Shown: positions 38,884 to 48,185, counted from the stretch's first letter. The stretch is 64,000 bases of DNA from JACVRW01 sp963764665 (GCA_963764665.1 CAVXTL010000012.1:1-64000); one strand, 5' to 3'. Numbers and translations: made by a program. Notes: a model not told the origin generated them from the letters alone.

Positions 38884-39504
38884 GTGAGCATAATGGGGGT
38901 GGTGGAAGGCTCAGCTCCGGAATCCGTAGGGACGCTCTCGAGCTGGCTGCGCTGCTACCGCTGCTGGTCGCGCAACCTCGAGGTGCAGCTCCATTACGAG
39001 GGAATCCTCAAGGTGGACCCCGAGACCGCCGAGGCGATCGAGCCGGTCGAGGAGGTCCAGGAGGCGGTGGTGCAGTGCCTCGACTGCCTGCACGACCAGC
39101 CCCACCTGAGCCTCAGCTTCTACGAGGAGAACGGGCGCCGCATCTCCCGCATCGAGCCCGTGGAGGATCGCTGGGAGCGCATGGTCACCGGCACGCCCTG
39201 GGTGGCGTCGTGCACCGTGACGGTCGATGCCGAGGAGGTCGAGTCCTGCTCCGGCCCGGACGCGGCCGACTCGCTCGCGTTCGCGGCCTTCGGCGACCAC
39301 GGCACCCGCGAGTTCTTCACGCACGTGCGCTTCCACAAGCACGAGGACGACAGGATCGTGGTCCACATGCTGGTCGAGCTCTACGCGCGCTCCTCCGAGG
39401 AGGCCACCGAGGTGCTGGAACAGGCCGCCCGGGGCCAGCTGGCGATCACCTCGCTGGCCGAGGAGTCACGCCCGCCGGCGTCGAGCGCCGACGAGGCTCA
39501 CTGA
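38884..39504 (+). CDS. hypothetical protein with two CxxC motifs
   Basis: A 206-residue soluble protein of unknown function; ATG 38893 is an alternative start to GTG 38884. CYRCW (~24-28) and CLDCLH (~64-69) form two CxxC pairs suited to one zinc site. The rest is acidic, with FTHVRFHKHEDDRIVVHMLVEL strands and a helical tail (EEATEVLEQAARGQLAITSL). Its 3' end overlaps the convergent CoA-transferase gene by seven bases. The zinc ribbon suggests nucleic-acid or protein binding, but no more. Confidence 0.65.
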   Translation: MSIMGVVEGSAPESVGTLSSWLRCYRCWSRNLEVQLHYEGILKVDPETAEAIEPVEEVQEAVVQCLDCLHDQPHLSLSFYEENGRRISRIEPVEDRWERMVTGTPWVASCTVTVDAEEVESCSGPDAADSLAFAAFGDHGTREFFTHVRFHKHEDDRIVVHMLVELYARSSEEATEVLEQAARGQLAITSLAEESRPPASSADEAH

Positions 39505-40700
39505 CCGCCGAGCAGCACCGCGCCGCGCTCAGCGAGAGCGGCGATGTCCTCGGCAGAGCGGCCCAGCTCCTCCAGCACCTCCTCCGTGTGCTGTCCGAGC
39601 AAGGGCGGCGGGCGCGGTACCCCGGCGGGGGCGTCAGTCCAGATCGGCGAGGCCACCAGCTCGAGCTGCCCGGCCGCAGGGTGTTCGACGCTGATCGTGG
39701 CCGCGCGGCCCGCCGCCGCGGCGGCAGCAAGGGCGTCGGGCACCGAGCGCACCTTCCCCACCGGCACCCCGGCCGCGTCCAGCGCGGCCACCCACTCCTC
39801 CGCCGGCCGCTCGCGGAAGCGCTGAGCCAGCAGCGGAACGAGCTCCTCGCGGTGCTCCACGCGCGCGGAGTTGGTGGCGAAGCGCGGGTCGTCGGCCAGA
39901 TCGTCCAGCCCCATCGCGCGGCAGAGCGCGCGGAACAGGCCGTCGTTGGCGGCGGCCACGGCCAGCCGGCCGGACTCCGTGGCGAAGTCCTGGTAAGGCA
40001 CGATGTTCGGATGCGCGTTCCCGAAGCGCCCGGGCTCGACGCCGGTCACGAGCGTGTTCTGGGCCACGTTCACGAGCCCTGCCAGCCCGGCGTCCAGCAG
40101 TGGCACCTCCACCCTTCCGCCCTCGCCCCCGTGCAGGGCGGCGAGGATGCCGGCCGTGGCGTGCAGCCCGGCCAGCACGTCCACCAGCGCCACGCCGACC
40201 TTGTACGGCGGGCCGTCCTCCGGGCCGGTGAGCGACATCAGGCCGCTCTCGGCCTGCGCAACGAAGTCGTAGCCGGGCCGGCCGATCGGCTCGCGCTCCG
40301 AGCCGAACCCGGTGATCGAGCAGTAGACGACCTTCGCGTTGCGCTCGCGCACGCTCTCGTAGCCCACTCCGAGTCGCTCGGCCCCGCCGGCCCTGAAGTT
40401 CTCGATGACCACGTCGGCGCCGGCGCACAGCTCGAGGGCCAGCTCGCGGCCCTCCGGATTGCCCAGGTCGATCGCCACGCTGCGCTTGCCGCGGTTCAGA
40501 GCGAGGAAATAGGCCGCCTCGCCGCCCACGAACGGCGGTCCCCAGGTGCGTGTCTCGTCTCCCCCCTGCGGGCGCTCGACCTTGACCACGTCGGCGCCGA
40601 GGTCGGCGAGCACCATGCCGGCGTAGGGGCCGGCCAGCACGCGCGAGAGATCGAGCACGCGAACGCCGCGGAGCGGCGGGTGTTCACGTGAGCTCTCCAT
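39498..40700 (-). CDS. class III (CaiB/BaiF) CoA-transferase
   Basis: A 400-residue CoA-transferase that swaps CoA between carboxylic acids. The family start PPLRGVRVLDLSRVLAGPYA (~9-28), LGADVVKVERP (~34-44), LNRGKRSVAIDL, VIENFRAGGAERLG (~99-111) and the catalytic Asp (GVALVDVLAGLH, ~169-180) are present. Length is typical. The acid is unknown: formyl-CoA, succinyl-CoA and 2-methylacyl-CoA enzymes all share these motifs. Its ATG region overlaps the start of the divergent ThDP-enzyme gene by 13 bases. Confidence 0.86.
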   Translation of the reverse strand: MESSREHPPLRGVRVLDLSRVLAGPYAGMVLADLGADVVKVERPQGGDETRTWGPPFVGGEAAYFLALNRGKRSVAIDLGNPEGRELALELCAGADVVIENFRAGGAERLGVGYESVRERNAKVVYCSITGFGSEREPIGRPGYDFVAQAESGLMSLTGPEDGPPYKVGVALVDVLAGLHATAGILAALHGGEGGRVEVPLLDAGLAGLVNVAQNTLVTGVEPGRFGNAHPNIVPYQDFATESGRLAVAAANDGLFRALCRAMGLDDLADDPRFATNSARVEHREELVPLLAQRFRERPAEEWVAALDAAGVPVGKVRSVPDALAAAAAAGRAATISVEHPAAGQLELVASPIWTDAPAGVPRPPPLLGQHTEEVLEELGRSAEDIAALAERGAVLLGGQ

Positions 40701-42355
40701 CGCGCGCCATCCTGACAGGGGCCGACGCCGCCGTGGCCGCGCTCGAGGCCACCGGTGTCCAGGTGGCCTTCGGCCTCCCCGGCGTCCACAACCTGAGCCT
40801 GTGGCGGGCGCTGGGACGCTCGCCGATCCGCCTGGTGGGAGTCCGCCACGAGCAGACCGCCGCCTACGCGGCCGACGGCTACGCCCGCGCACACGGCGGC
40901 CTGGGGGTGGCGCTGACCACCACCGGCCCGGGGGCGGCCAACACCCTCGCCGCGGTGGGCGAGGCGTGGGCCTGCCGCCAGCCGGTGCTGGTGATCGCCA
41001 CGGACGTGCCCACGACCGTGCGCCGGCCGGGCCAGTGGCGCGGCGCCCTGCACGAGACCACGGACCAGGCCGCGATGTTCGAGCCGGTGGTCAAAGCGGC
41101 GCTGCGGGTGGGCTCGGCTGAGGAGCTGGGACCGGCGCTCACGCGCGCGGCGGCCTTGGCGCTCGCGCCACCTCAGCGGCCGGTCTACCTGGAGGTGCCC
41201 ACCGACCTCCTGGACGGGGATGCCGGCCCGGCTGCCGCCGAGGCGCCCGCCCCTCCCCCACCCGTGCCGGTCGACGACGCTGCCCTCGGGCGCGCGGCCG
41301 CCCTGATCGAAGCCGCTGAGCGGCCGCTCCTGTGGGTGGGCGGCGGCGCGTTGCAGGCCGGCGCCGGGCCCGCCGTGGCCCGGCTGGCGGAGCGCCTGGC
41401 GGCCCCGGTGATCCTCACCTACAGCGCCCGCGGGCTGCTGGCGCCGGACCACCCCTGCCTCGTGGCGGTGCCCCCTCATGTGCCCGAGGCGGGCGGGCTC
41501 TGGGACGAGGCGGACCTGGTGCTGGCCATCGGCAGCGACCTCGACGGCATGATGACCCAGGGCTGGTCCATGCCCGCCCCGCCACGGCTCGTGGCCGTCA
41601 ATCTGGACCCCGCCGACGCCGCGAAGAACTACGAGCCGGACGTGGTCGTGGAGGCCGATGCGGCCACGGCGCTCGATGCGCTCGCGGGCGCGGTTTCGGA
41701 GCGGCCCGGCCTCGATGACCTGGCTGCCCGCCTCCGCGGTCTCACGGCAACCGCGCTCGACCAGGTGGGCCGAACGGATCCCGAGGCGCGCGAGTTCCTC
41801 GATGCGCTGGACGGCGCGCTGCCCGACGACGCCATCGTGGTCTGCGACATGTGCATCCCCGGCTACTGGCTGGGTGGCTTCCGCAGCCCGGCGGCGCCGC
41901 GGAAGCTGTCGTACCCGCTGGGCTGGGGCACGCTCGGCTGCGCGTTCCCCCAGGGCCTGGGAGCGGCACTGGCCGGCCAGGGTCCGGCCGTGAGCGTGTC
42001 GGGCGACGGCGGCTTCCTCTATGCCTGCGGCGACCTGGCCACCGCCGCGCAGGAGGGGATCCCGCTCACCGCCCTGGTGGTGGACGACGGCGGCTACGGA
42101 ATGCTGCGCTTCGACCAGGACCGGCGCGGCGACCCGCACGAGGGCGTGGACCTCCAGACACCCGACTTCGTGGGCCTGGCCGGGTCCTTCGGCGTACACG
42201 CGGAAGCGGTGGAGGGACTGGGTGCCGGGTTCGCCGACGCCCTCGCACGCCACGTGGCGCTGGAAGAGCCCTCGCTGCTCCTGGCGCGGGCCTCGATGGG
42301 CCCGCCCCCGAACACGTCGCCGCGCTGGTACAGGACTGCCCCAAATAGCCGATAA
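40688..42355 (+). CDS. thiamine-diphosphate enzyme, acetolactate-synthase-like
   Basis: A 555-residue ThDP enzyme with three domains: PYR with the proton-relay Glu (RHEQTAAYAADGYARA, Glu ~55), a central nucleotide-type domain (~190-330) and the PP domain with GDGGFLYACGDLATAAQEG (~438-456) and VVDDGGYGML. The metal-binding Asn usually found after the GDG motif is Asp here. It resembles acetolactate synthase-like decarboxylases of unknown substrate rather than true IlvB (no regulatory subunit nearby) and is unlike oxalyl-CoA decarboxylase. GTG start gives a normal N-terminus. Confidence 0.82.
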   Translation: MSSPSRAILTGADAAVAALEATGVQVAFGLPGVHNLSLWRALGRSPIRLVGVRHEQTAAYAADGYARAHGGLGVALTTTGPGAANTLAAVGEAWACRQPVLVIATDVPTTVRRPGQWRGALHETTDQAAMFEPVVKAALRVGSAEELGPALTRAAALALAPPQRPVYLEVPTDLLDGDAGPAAAEAPAPPPPVPVDDAALGRAAALIEAAERPLLWVGGGALQAGAGPAVARLAERLAAPVILTYSARGLLAPDHPCLVAVPPHVPEAGGLWDEADLVLAIGSDLDGMMTQGWSMPAPPRLVAVNLDPADAAKNYEPDVVVEADAATALDALAGAVSERPGLDDLAARLRGLTATALDQVGRTDPEAREFLDALDGALPDDAIVVCDMCIPGYWLGGFRSPAAPRKLSYPLGWGTLGCAFPQGLGAALAGQGPAVSVSGDGGFLYACGDLATAAQEGIPLTALVVDDGGYGMLRFDQDRRGDPHEGVDLQTPDFVGLAGSFGVHAEAVEGLGAGFADALARHVALEEPSLLLARASMGPPPNTSPRWYRTAPNSR

Positions 42356-42372
42356 GTACCCATATGGGTACT
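42355..42372. promoter_or_regulatory. perfect 18-bp palindrome
   Basis: AGTACCCATATGGGTACT begins on the last base of the ThDP-enzyme stop codon. It could be an operator for the acetyltransferase gene downstream or the upper hairpin of a termination region. The ATG at 42364 lies inside it. Confidence 0.55.
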
Positions 42373-43524
42373 CACAGGGCCCTTTCGGCCCTCCCCGATC
42401 GGCGAGTGCCGGCCGGCGCTTCCGATGTACCGTGGGACGAGGTGAGCTTCAGGATCGAGTGGCTCGGCGACCCGGAGCGTTTTGCGCTCCTGTCGGCCGA
42501 TTGGGACCGGATGCTCCCCGGCGACGCCAGGCCGTTCGACCTCCACCCGTGGTACGCCGCGTGGTACCGAGCGTTTGGCGAATCCGGGAGCATGCGCGTC
42601 TGCCTGGCCTGGGAGGGGGATCGCCTCCGAGCGGCCTTCCCGCTGGTCGAGCACCATCGTCGTTCGCTCGCGGCCATGGCCAACGTCCACACCCCCGTCT
42701 TCCGGCCGGTCGGTAGCGACCCCCGGGCGATACGGGCGGTGGTCGAGGCGGCCCTGGCGCGGGGAAGCGGCAACCTCGAGTTGGAGGCGCTTCCGACCGG
42801 CGACCCCTCACTGGGGCTGTTGCGCGAAGCCACGACCGTGGCCGGCCGCCGGCAGGTGATCGGGACCCAGCACGTGTCGCCCATCGTGGATACCACGGGG
42901 ACCTACGAGGACTGGCGGGCGCGGTCGAGGCCGCGCTGGGGCGCGCCACTCGAGCGCTTCCGCCGCAAGATGGTGCGCGACCACGTGGCCGAGCTCTCGA
43001 TCGTGGCCGAGCCCGGCGATCTCGACGCCGAGCTGGCCCGCGGCTTCGCCGTGGAGGCGAGCGGCTGGAAGGGCGAGAGCGGCACCGCGATCCTCTCGGA
43101 CGAGCGGACGATGATGTTCTACCGCGACATCGCCAACGCCTTCGCGGCCCGAGGCGAGCTCGCGCTGTCGCGGATCGTCCTCGACGGCCACTGGGCGGCC
43201 TTCGACCTCTGTCTGCTCTACCGGGACCGGCTGTATCTCCTCAAGACGGGCTACGACGAGCGCTATCGCAAGCTCGCCCCCGGCCTGGTGATGCGGCTGT
43301 CGATCGTCGAGCGCTGCTTCGAGCTCGGGATCGACGCGCACGAGCTGCTCGGCGACGAGGCGGAGTGGAAGAGCAAGTTCGCCACCGGCGAGCGCGCCCA
43401 CGTGGGCTTCCACGCGTACGAGCGCGGTTTCAGGGGCAGCGTCAGCTACACCTACCGCGCGACCGCGCGACCGCTGCTCAAGCGCGCCTACGCCGGCACG
43501 CTGGCGCGCGTGCGGCCCGACTGA
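42364..43524 (+). CDS. BioF2/CelD-like GNAT acetyltransferase (first)
   Basis: About 386 residues from ATG 42364, or 360 from GTG 42442, which is preceded by GGGACGAG and begins with the conserved strand (SFRIEWLGDPERFALLSADW); the later start is preferred. It is a tandem-GNAT protein of the BioF2/CelD-BcsL type found with cellulose and capsule genes: WYAAWYRAFG, FRRKMVRDHVAELSIVAEPG, then FAVEASGWKGESGTAILSDE (~220-260), YLLKTGYDERYRKLAPGLVM and DAHELLGDEAEWKSKFATG. Presumed to acylate a polysaccharide precursor or lipid carrier; the substrate is unknown. Confidence 0.82.
   Translation: MGTHRALSALPDRRVPAGASDVPWDEVSFRIEWLGDPERFALLSADWDRMLPGDARPFDLHPWYAAWYRAFGESGSMRVCLAWEGDRLRAAFPLVEHHRRSLAAMANVHTPVFRPVGSDPRAIRAVVEAALARGSGNLELEALPTGDPSLGLLREATTVAGRRQVIGTQHVSPIVDTTGTYEDWRARSRPRWGAPLERFRRKMVRDHVAELSIVAEPGDLDAELARGFAVEASGWKGESGTAILSDERTMMFYRDIANAFAARGELALSRIVLDGHWAAFDLCLLYRDRLYLLKTGYDERYRKLAPGLVMRLSIVERCFELGIDAHELLGDEAEWKSKFATGERAHVGFHAYERGFRGSVSYTYRATARPLLKRAYAGTLARVRPD
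42376..42392 (+). terminator. short hairpin after ThDP-enzyme gene
   Basis: AGGGCC-CTTTC-GGCCCT, 6-bp stem, four bases after the 18-bp palindrome. With the palindrome it makes two stacked hairpins, but no T run follows, so termination is uncertain. Confidence 0.35.
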
Positions 43525-43540
43525 CCGCTGTCCATGGTCT

Positions 43541-45103
43541 TCAGTCCTCGAGCCGGAAGCCGGGATCGCCGGTGAGCTCGGGCACGTCCATCTGCGCCTT
43601 CTGGAGCTTGCCGGCGTAATCCCAGTTGAGCGCCTGCCAGCGGGTGAACTGGTCCAGCACCCAGACGCCCGACTGGCGGCTGCCGTTGCCCGACTTGCCG
43701 TTACCGCCGAACGGCAGGTGCGCCTCCGCCCCGGACGTGGAGTTGTTCACCGAGACCATCCCGGCGCTCACCCCCGCACGGAAGCGGAAAGCGGACTTGG
43801 GGTCGTTCGTGTAGATCGCGGCCGAGAGCCCGTAGCCGTGGCCGTTGGCGAGCGCCAGCGCCTCGTCCAGGTCGCCGAACTCCGCCACCCCTATCAGCGG
43901 GCCGAAGGTCTCGGTCGAGTACAGCGCGTCGTCGGCCGTCACGCCGTCGACGATGGTGGGATGGCAGAAGAGTCCCGCCTCGGGGTCGCCCACGAAGCCG
44001 GCGCGCGGATTGTCGGCCGTGATCCGCCCGGTGGCGCTCGACCCGGAGATCGAGTGGTGGTCCTCGATCAGCTCGAGCCACTCGAGGAAGCGGTCGAGGA
44101 AGCGCTGGTGGATCATCGGCCCGTAGAGCACGTCGGCGCTCGGGTCGCCGATCGGGGCGTCCTCCACGGCGCGGGTGAGCCGCGCCACGAAATCGTCGTG
44201 GAGGGAGCGGTGGACGATCACGGTGCCGAGCGAGGTGCAGCGCTGGCCGGCGGTGCCGAAGCCGCTGAACAGCGCACCCTCCACGGCCAGGTCGAGGTCT
44301 GCGTCGGGCATGACCACAAGCGGGTTCTTGCCGCCCAGCTCGAGGCAGGGCGACTGCACGTGCCGGCCGCAGAGCTCGCCGATGCGTGCGCCCACCGCGG
44401 ACGAGCCGGTGAAGCCGACCTTGTCCACGAGGCGCTCGTCCAGCGCGCGCTCGAGGCCGGCGAACGCGGTGGGCCCGTCGCACTGAACCAGGTTGAGCAC
44501 CCCGTCCGGCAGGCCCCCGGCGAGGAACAGCCGCGCGAGCGCGTCGCCGAGCGCCGGCGCGTACTCGGCCGGCTTCCACACGACCGCGTTGCCGCACAGC
44601 AGCGCGGGCACGATGTACCACGAGGGCACGGCCACCGGGAAGTTCCCGGCCGTGACGATGGCCGCCACGCCCACGGGGTTGCGGAACGTGAAGAGCTGCT
44701 TGTCGGGCATCTCGCTCGGCACCGTCATGCCGTACAGGCGCCGGCCCTCGGACAGGAAGAAGTCGCAGGTGTCCACGACCTCCTGCACCTCCCCCAGCGA
44801 CTCCGGATAGGGCTTGCCTATCTCGCGCGTGACGAGGCGTGCCAGCGCCTCCTTGTTCTCCTCCACAAGGCGCCCGATCTCCTTGATGGCGTTACCTCGT
44901 ACGGGGGCGGGGATGGCCGCCCATTCGCGCTGTGCCTCGCGCGCGGCGCGACAGGCGTCCACGAAGGTGTCCACGTCGCCCAGCAGCGCTTCGCACACCA
45001 CGTCGTCGAGGTCGGCCGGGTTGCGCGACTCCACGCGCTGCCCGTCCTTGGCCGACGCCCCGCCGACGATGGATCCGACCGTTCGCGTGCCCGTGATGCT
45101 CAT
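43541..45103 (-). CDS. aldehyde dehydrogenase (ALDH7-like)
   Basis: A 520-residue NAD(P)-dependent aldehyde dehydrogenase. Catalytic Glu is in SPCLELGGKNPLVV and catalytic Cys in GTAGQRCTSLGTV; FTGSSAVG is the nucleotide-loop motif. EVQEVVDTCDFFLSEGRRLYG followed by FRNPVGVAAIVTAGNFPVAV, and NNSTSGAEAHLPFGGNGKSGNG near the C-terminus, resemble the ALDH7 group (aminoadipate semialdehyde or betaine-type substrates). TAGGCT ends seven bases before the ATG. The gene stands alone between a convergent acetyltransferase and the upstream phosphoesterase gene, so the pathway is unknown. Confidence 0.86.
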   Translation of the reverse strand: MSITGTRTVGSIVGGASAKDGQRVESRNPADLDDVVCEALLGDVDTFVDACRAAREAQREWAAIPAPVRGNAIKEIGRLVEENKEALARLVTREIGKPYPESLGEVQEVVDTCDFFLSEGRRLYGMTVPSEMPDKQLFTFRNPVGVAAIVTAGNFPVAVPSWYIVPALLCGNAVVWKPAEYAPALGDALARLFLAGGLPDGVLNLVQCDGPTAFAGLERALDERLVDKVGFTGSSAVGARIGELCGRHVQSPCLELGGKNPLVVMPDADLDLAVEGALFSGFGTAGQRCTSLGTVIVHRSLHDDFVARLTRAVEDAPIGDPSADVLYGPMIHQRFLDRFLEWLELIEDHHSISGSSATGRITADNPRAGFVGDPEAGLFCHPTIVDGVTADDALYSTETFGPLIGVAEFGDLDEALALANGHGYGLSAAIYTNDPKSAFRFRAGVSAGMVSVNNSTSGAEAHLPFGGNGKSGNGSRQSGVWVLDQFTRWQALNWDYAGKLQKAQMDVPELTGDPGFRLED

Positions 45104-45135
45104 GGCCCCTAGCCTAGACGGGCCGCGGGCGGGAG

Positions 45136-48027
45136 CTAGTGGCAGGAACCGCTGCCGCTGTCCGTGAAGCTCTTGCCCGCCACCGGCATGAACTGGAAGT
45201 CGTATCCGGTCGGGCGCAGGGTCATCTTCAGCACGCCGAACGTGTTGCTCTCGCGCACCTGGCTGTTCGGCAGGATGTCTCCCACCTGGTAGTGGCTCTC
45301 GCCGCCGGTGCCGACCGTGAACTGGCGGATGCCGTTTGTGGCGTCGGCCTGTCCGGTGGGCGTCTGCGGGGCGAAGCGCTCGTACATGTGCTCGCTCCCG
45401 CTGAGCACCACGTCGGCGCCGTGCTCGTAGAGGATCTGCCAGAGCGGCTGGACGCTGCCCACGTTGCCGTGGATCTCGCCGGAGCTGAAGCGCGGCTCGT
45501 GCAGCTGGGCGAGCGTGCACTGCGAGTCGTTCTGCTCGAGGTCGTTCTCGAGCCACTCGTCCTGCGCGGCGTTGCAGGACCGGAGCTGCACGTAACAGCC
45601 GGAGTTGAGGGCCACCACGTGCCAGGCGCCGATGTCGTAGCTGTAGAAGCCGGAGGGGCGCGGGCCGGCGGCCGCGCCGAAGTAGTCGAAGTACCCGCCG
45701 GCGTCGGGCACGCCGTAGTCGTGGTCGCCGGGGATCGGCCGCGTGCGCGCCTTGTGCCGCCCCCAGCTGCTGTTGTAACAGGCGTACTCGCTGGTCGTGC
45801 CGTTCACGTAGACGTTGTCGCCCAGAGTCATCACGGTGCCCGGGATCGCGTCGAGCAGGTTCGCGGTGGCCTCGTCGTCGGTGCCGCCGCAGTCGGCGAT
45901 GTCACCCGCCGCGCCGATCGTGACCGTCTCGCCGCTGGGCGCCTGGACGGTGAAGCTCACCGGCGCGCTCTTGCCCACGAGCCCGGCGGCGGTGGCCTGC
46001 TCGGCCTGGACGGTGTAGGCGCCCGGGCTCAGGTTGCCGGAGGCCGCCACGGAGAAGAGGTTGCTCGACTGGTGCGTGGCGGAGAGCGTCTGCACCGGGC
46101 TGCCGGAGACCGAGCCGCCCGAGTAGACCTTGACCGTCACGGTGGAGGTCTCGCCGTCCGCCGTTCCGGCGAACACGGGGCGCAGGTCCACGGTGCTGCC
46201 GGGCGCCGGGGACTCGAGCACCACGGTCGGCGGCGGATCCTCCACCGGGCTCGACTTCGTGTAGTGGGCGAGCACGCGCGGGCCGGGCAGCGCGCTGCCG
46301 TACACGGCCACCTCGTCCATCCGCCCGCGGAACCAGTCGGTCGAGCCGCTCGAGCCGAGCGAGAGCACGCCGGTGGCGGTGTCCACGGTGGCGGCAATGG
46401 CCAGCGTGGCGCGCACGGTGCCGTTCACGTAGATCGCCATCGACACTCCGTCGAAGGTGGCCACCACGTGGCTCCAGGTGCCTGCAGGAACCGCGCCGGC
46501 CGGGGTCGTGAGCTCGCTCGTGGCGCCGCCACGCCAGAGCCGGAAGCTCACCGCGCCGCTCGAGCCGAGCCGAAGCATGTACTGGAGGTCCTTGCGCATC
46601 AGCGTCGCCGTGCTGGTGGGAAGGGTCGCCGGCCGGATCCAGGTCTCGAGGCTCAGCGCCGCCCTCGGGCTGAGGCTGGCGGAGGTCGGCACCCGAACGG
46701 AGTCGTTGGTGCCGTCGAGCGCCATCGCCGTGCTCTGCGCCACCGGCACGATGCCGGCCTGGCCGAGCGCGGGCGAGCCCTGGTAGGCGCCCGTGTTGGC
46801 GAAGCCGGTCTGGTCGGCGGCCGCGGTTCCGCTGGGCTCGCCCAGCCGCCAGTAGGCGCGCGGGGCGTCGGCCATCACGGTGTCGCGATAGGTGGCGGCC
46901 GCGGCGGTCGACGTGACCGCGAAGGTGCGCGGCGCGCTCCGGCCGGTGTTGCCCGCGCCGTCCTGCTGCTCGGCGCGCGCCGTGTAGGTGCCCACCTGGA
47001 GCGCGCCGGCCGCGGACACGGAGAAGGCCGCTCCCGAGCGGCTGGCGGTGAGGCTGGCCACCGGCGTGCCGGAGTCACTGAGGCCGGCGTAGACATACAC
47101 GCGAACCTGGGTGGAGTCGCCCGCGGCAGCCCCGGCCGAGCCGGAGAACGCGGGAGTGCTGTCACTCGTGGCGGCGCCCTCGGCAGGGGCCGTGAGGCTG
47201 GGCTGCGGCGCGACGGTGTCCACGCGGAAGGTCACCGCTGCGCTCCTGCCGGTCTTGCCGCTCGCCCCCAGCGCCTCCACCTGGGCGGTGTACACGCCGT
47301 CGTCGAGCGGCTCGGCGGGCGTCCCGGACCAGGTGCCGTTCGCCTGGGTCAGCTCCAGGGTCCGGGTGGGCGCCCCCGCGGCGGCCGCGCCGGGGTAGAT
47401 CGCGAGCGTGACCGCGCTGGGCTGCGCCCCGGCGTCGCTCGCCTGTGCGGCGAAGGTGGGTGTGGGGTCAGCGGTCTCGGCGCCTGCTGCCGGGGACACG
47501 ATCGCCGCGGTCGGCTCGGGGATCACCGGTGGCTTGACCGGAGGCTTCACCGGGGGCGTCACGGGCTTGGCCGGAGGCGGCGTGACCTTCACCGGCGGCT
47601 TGACCACGGGCGCCCGCCTGATCGTGAACGTCGAGGCCCTGCTGGCGCCGCGGTTGCCGGAGCCGTCGAGCTGGCTGGCCTTGGCGGTGTAGGTGCCCGG
47701 CAGCAGCGCAGGTACGAGGTTCACGGCCCAGGCAGCTCCCCTGCGCCGCGCCGTCAGGACGCGCTGCGGCCTGCCCGTGGCCTTCGCGCCCAGGTAGACC
47801 CGGACCGCCACCGCACGCCTGTCGCCCTTCGCGTGGCCTGCCCTGCCCGCCAGCCGAGGAGTGGTGTCGAAGGTGGCCGACCCGCCGGCCGGGCTCGTGA
47901 GGCTCAGCTTCGGCGGCTTTCGGTCCGGCGCGCCCTTCGAGGCCATCACGGACGTGGCGCCCGCGGCGAGGACGAACGCGATGCACAGAACGACGAGTTG
48001 GCTGGGAGAGCGGAGGGTTCGCATCAT
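45136..48027 (-). CDS. secreted multidomain protein: Ig-like repeats, LamG, metallophosphoesterase
   Basis: About 963 residues. A signal peptide (LVVLCIAFVLAAGATSVMA) leads to three Ig-like repeats of ~95 residues separated by a Pro/Lys/Val linker (~160-185), each with an ...GTYTARAEQ...GR/KSAPVTF pattern; a LamG/concanavalin domain (ALSLETWIRPA ... GTWSHVVATFDG, ~430-580); a fourth Ig repeat; and a C-terminal calcineurin-like phosphoesterase (AAGDIADC, TLGDNVY, IPGDHDYG, LSGSEHMYERF). The last motif has Ser-Glu where the family normally has His-Asp, so metal binding may be altered. Likely a wall- or glycan-bound extracellular enzyme. Start is ATG 48027 or 48024. Confidence 0.85.
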   Translation of the reverse strand: MMRTLRSPSQLVVLCIAFVLAAGATSVMASKGAPDRKPPKLSLTSPAGGSATFDTTPRLAGRAGHAKGDRRAVAVRVYLGAKATGRPQRVLTARRRGAAWAVNLVPALLPGTYTAKASQLDGSGNRGASRASTFTIRRAPVVKPPVKVTPPPAKPVTPPVKPPVKPPVIPEPTAAIVSPAAGAETADPTPTFAAQASDAGAQPSAVTLAIYPGAAAAGAPTRTLELTQANGTWSGTPAEPLDDGVYTAQVEALGASGKTGRSAAVTFRVDTVAPQPSLTAPAEGAATSDSTPAFSGSAGAAAGDSTQVRVYVYAGLSDSGTPVASLTASRSGAAFSVSAAGALQVGTYTARAEQQDGAGNTGRSAPRTFAVTSTAAAATYRDTVMADAPRAYWRLGEPSGTAAADQTGFANTGAYQGSPALGQAGIVPVAQSTAMALDGTNDSVRVPTSASLSPRAALSLETWIRPATLPTSTATLMRKDLQYMLRLGSSGAVSFRLWRGGATSELTTPAGAVPAGTWSHVVATFDGVSMAIYVNGTVRATLAIAATVDTATGVLSLGSSGSTDWFRGRMDEVAVYGSALPGPRVLAHYTKSSPVEDPPPTVVLESPAPGSTVDLRPVFAGTADGETSTVTVKVYSGGSVSGSPVQTLSATHQSSNLFSVAASGNLSPGAYTVQAEQATAAGLVGKSAPVSFTVQAPSGETVTIGAAGDIADCGGTDDEATANLLDAIPGTVMTLGDNVYVNGTTSEYACYNSSWGRHKARTRPIPGDHDYGVPDAGGYFDYFGAAAGPRPSGFYSYDIGAWHVVALNSGCYVQLRSCNAAQDEWLENDLEQNDSQCTLAQLHEPRFSSGEIHGNVGSVQPLWQILYEHGADVVLSGSEHMYERFAPQTPTGQADATNGIRQFTVGTGGESHYQVGDILPNSQVRESNTFGVLKMTLRPTGYDFQFMPVAGKSFTDSGSGSCH

Positions 48028-48185
48028 CGTCCGTGATGAGGGCGAGCACCTTGGCGGCGGCGGCAAGGCGGGACCGGCTCGTACCCCTGCCTCGAAGGTA
48101 CCTCCGACCTCGTGAGCGCGCCAGCGCCAACCCCGCCGGGACCGGCAGAGGGACAGGAAATGCCCACTACGATCGGTCAGGTTCC
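48028..48185. promoter_or_regulatory. 158-base divergent promoter region
   Basis: Separates the secreted phosphoesterase and the 363-residue exported protein. TACGAT (48168-48173) lies twelve bases before the ATG at 48186 and is a possible -10. No strong repeat or hairpin is seen. Confidence 0.35.

Noticed and set aside
39498..42355. Oxalate catabolism pair (formyl-CoA transferase plus oxalyl-CoA decarboxylase)
   Set aside because: The ThDP enzyme lacks resemblance to oxalyl-CoA decarboxylase and looks acetolactate-synthase-like.
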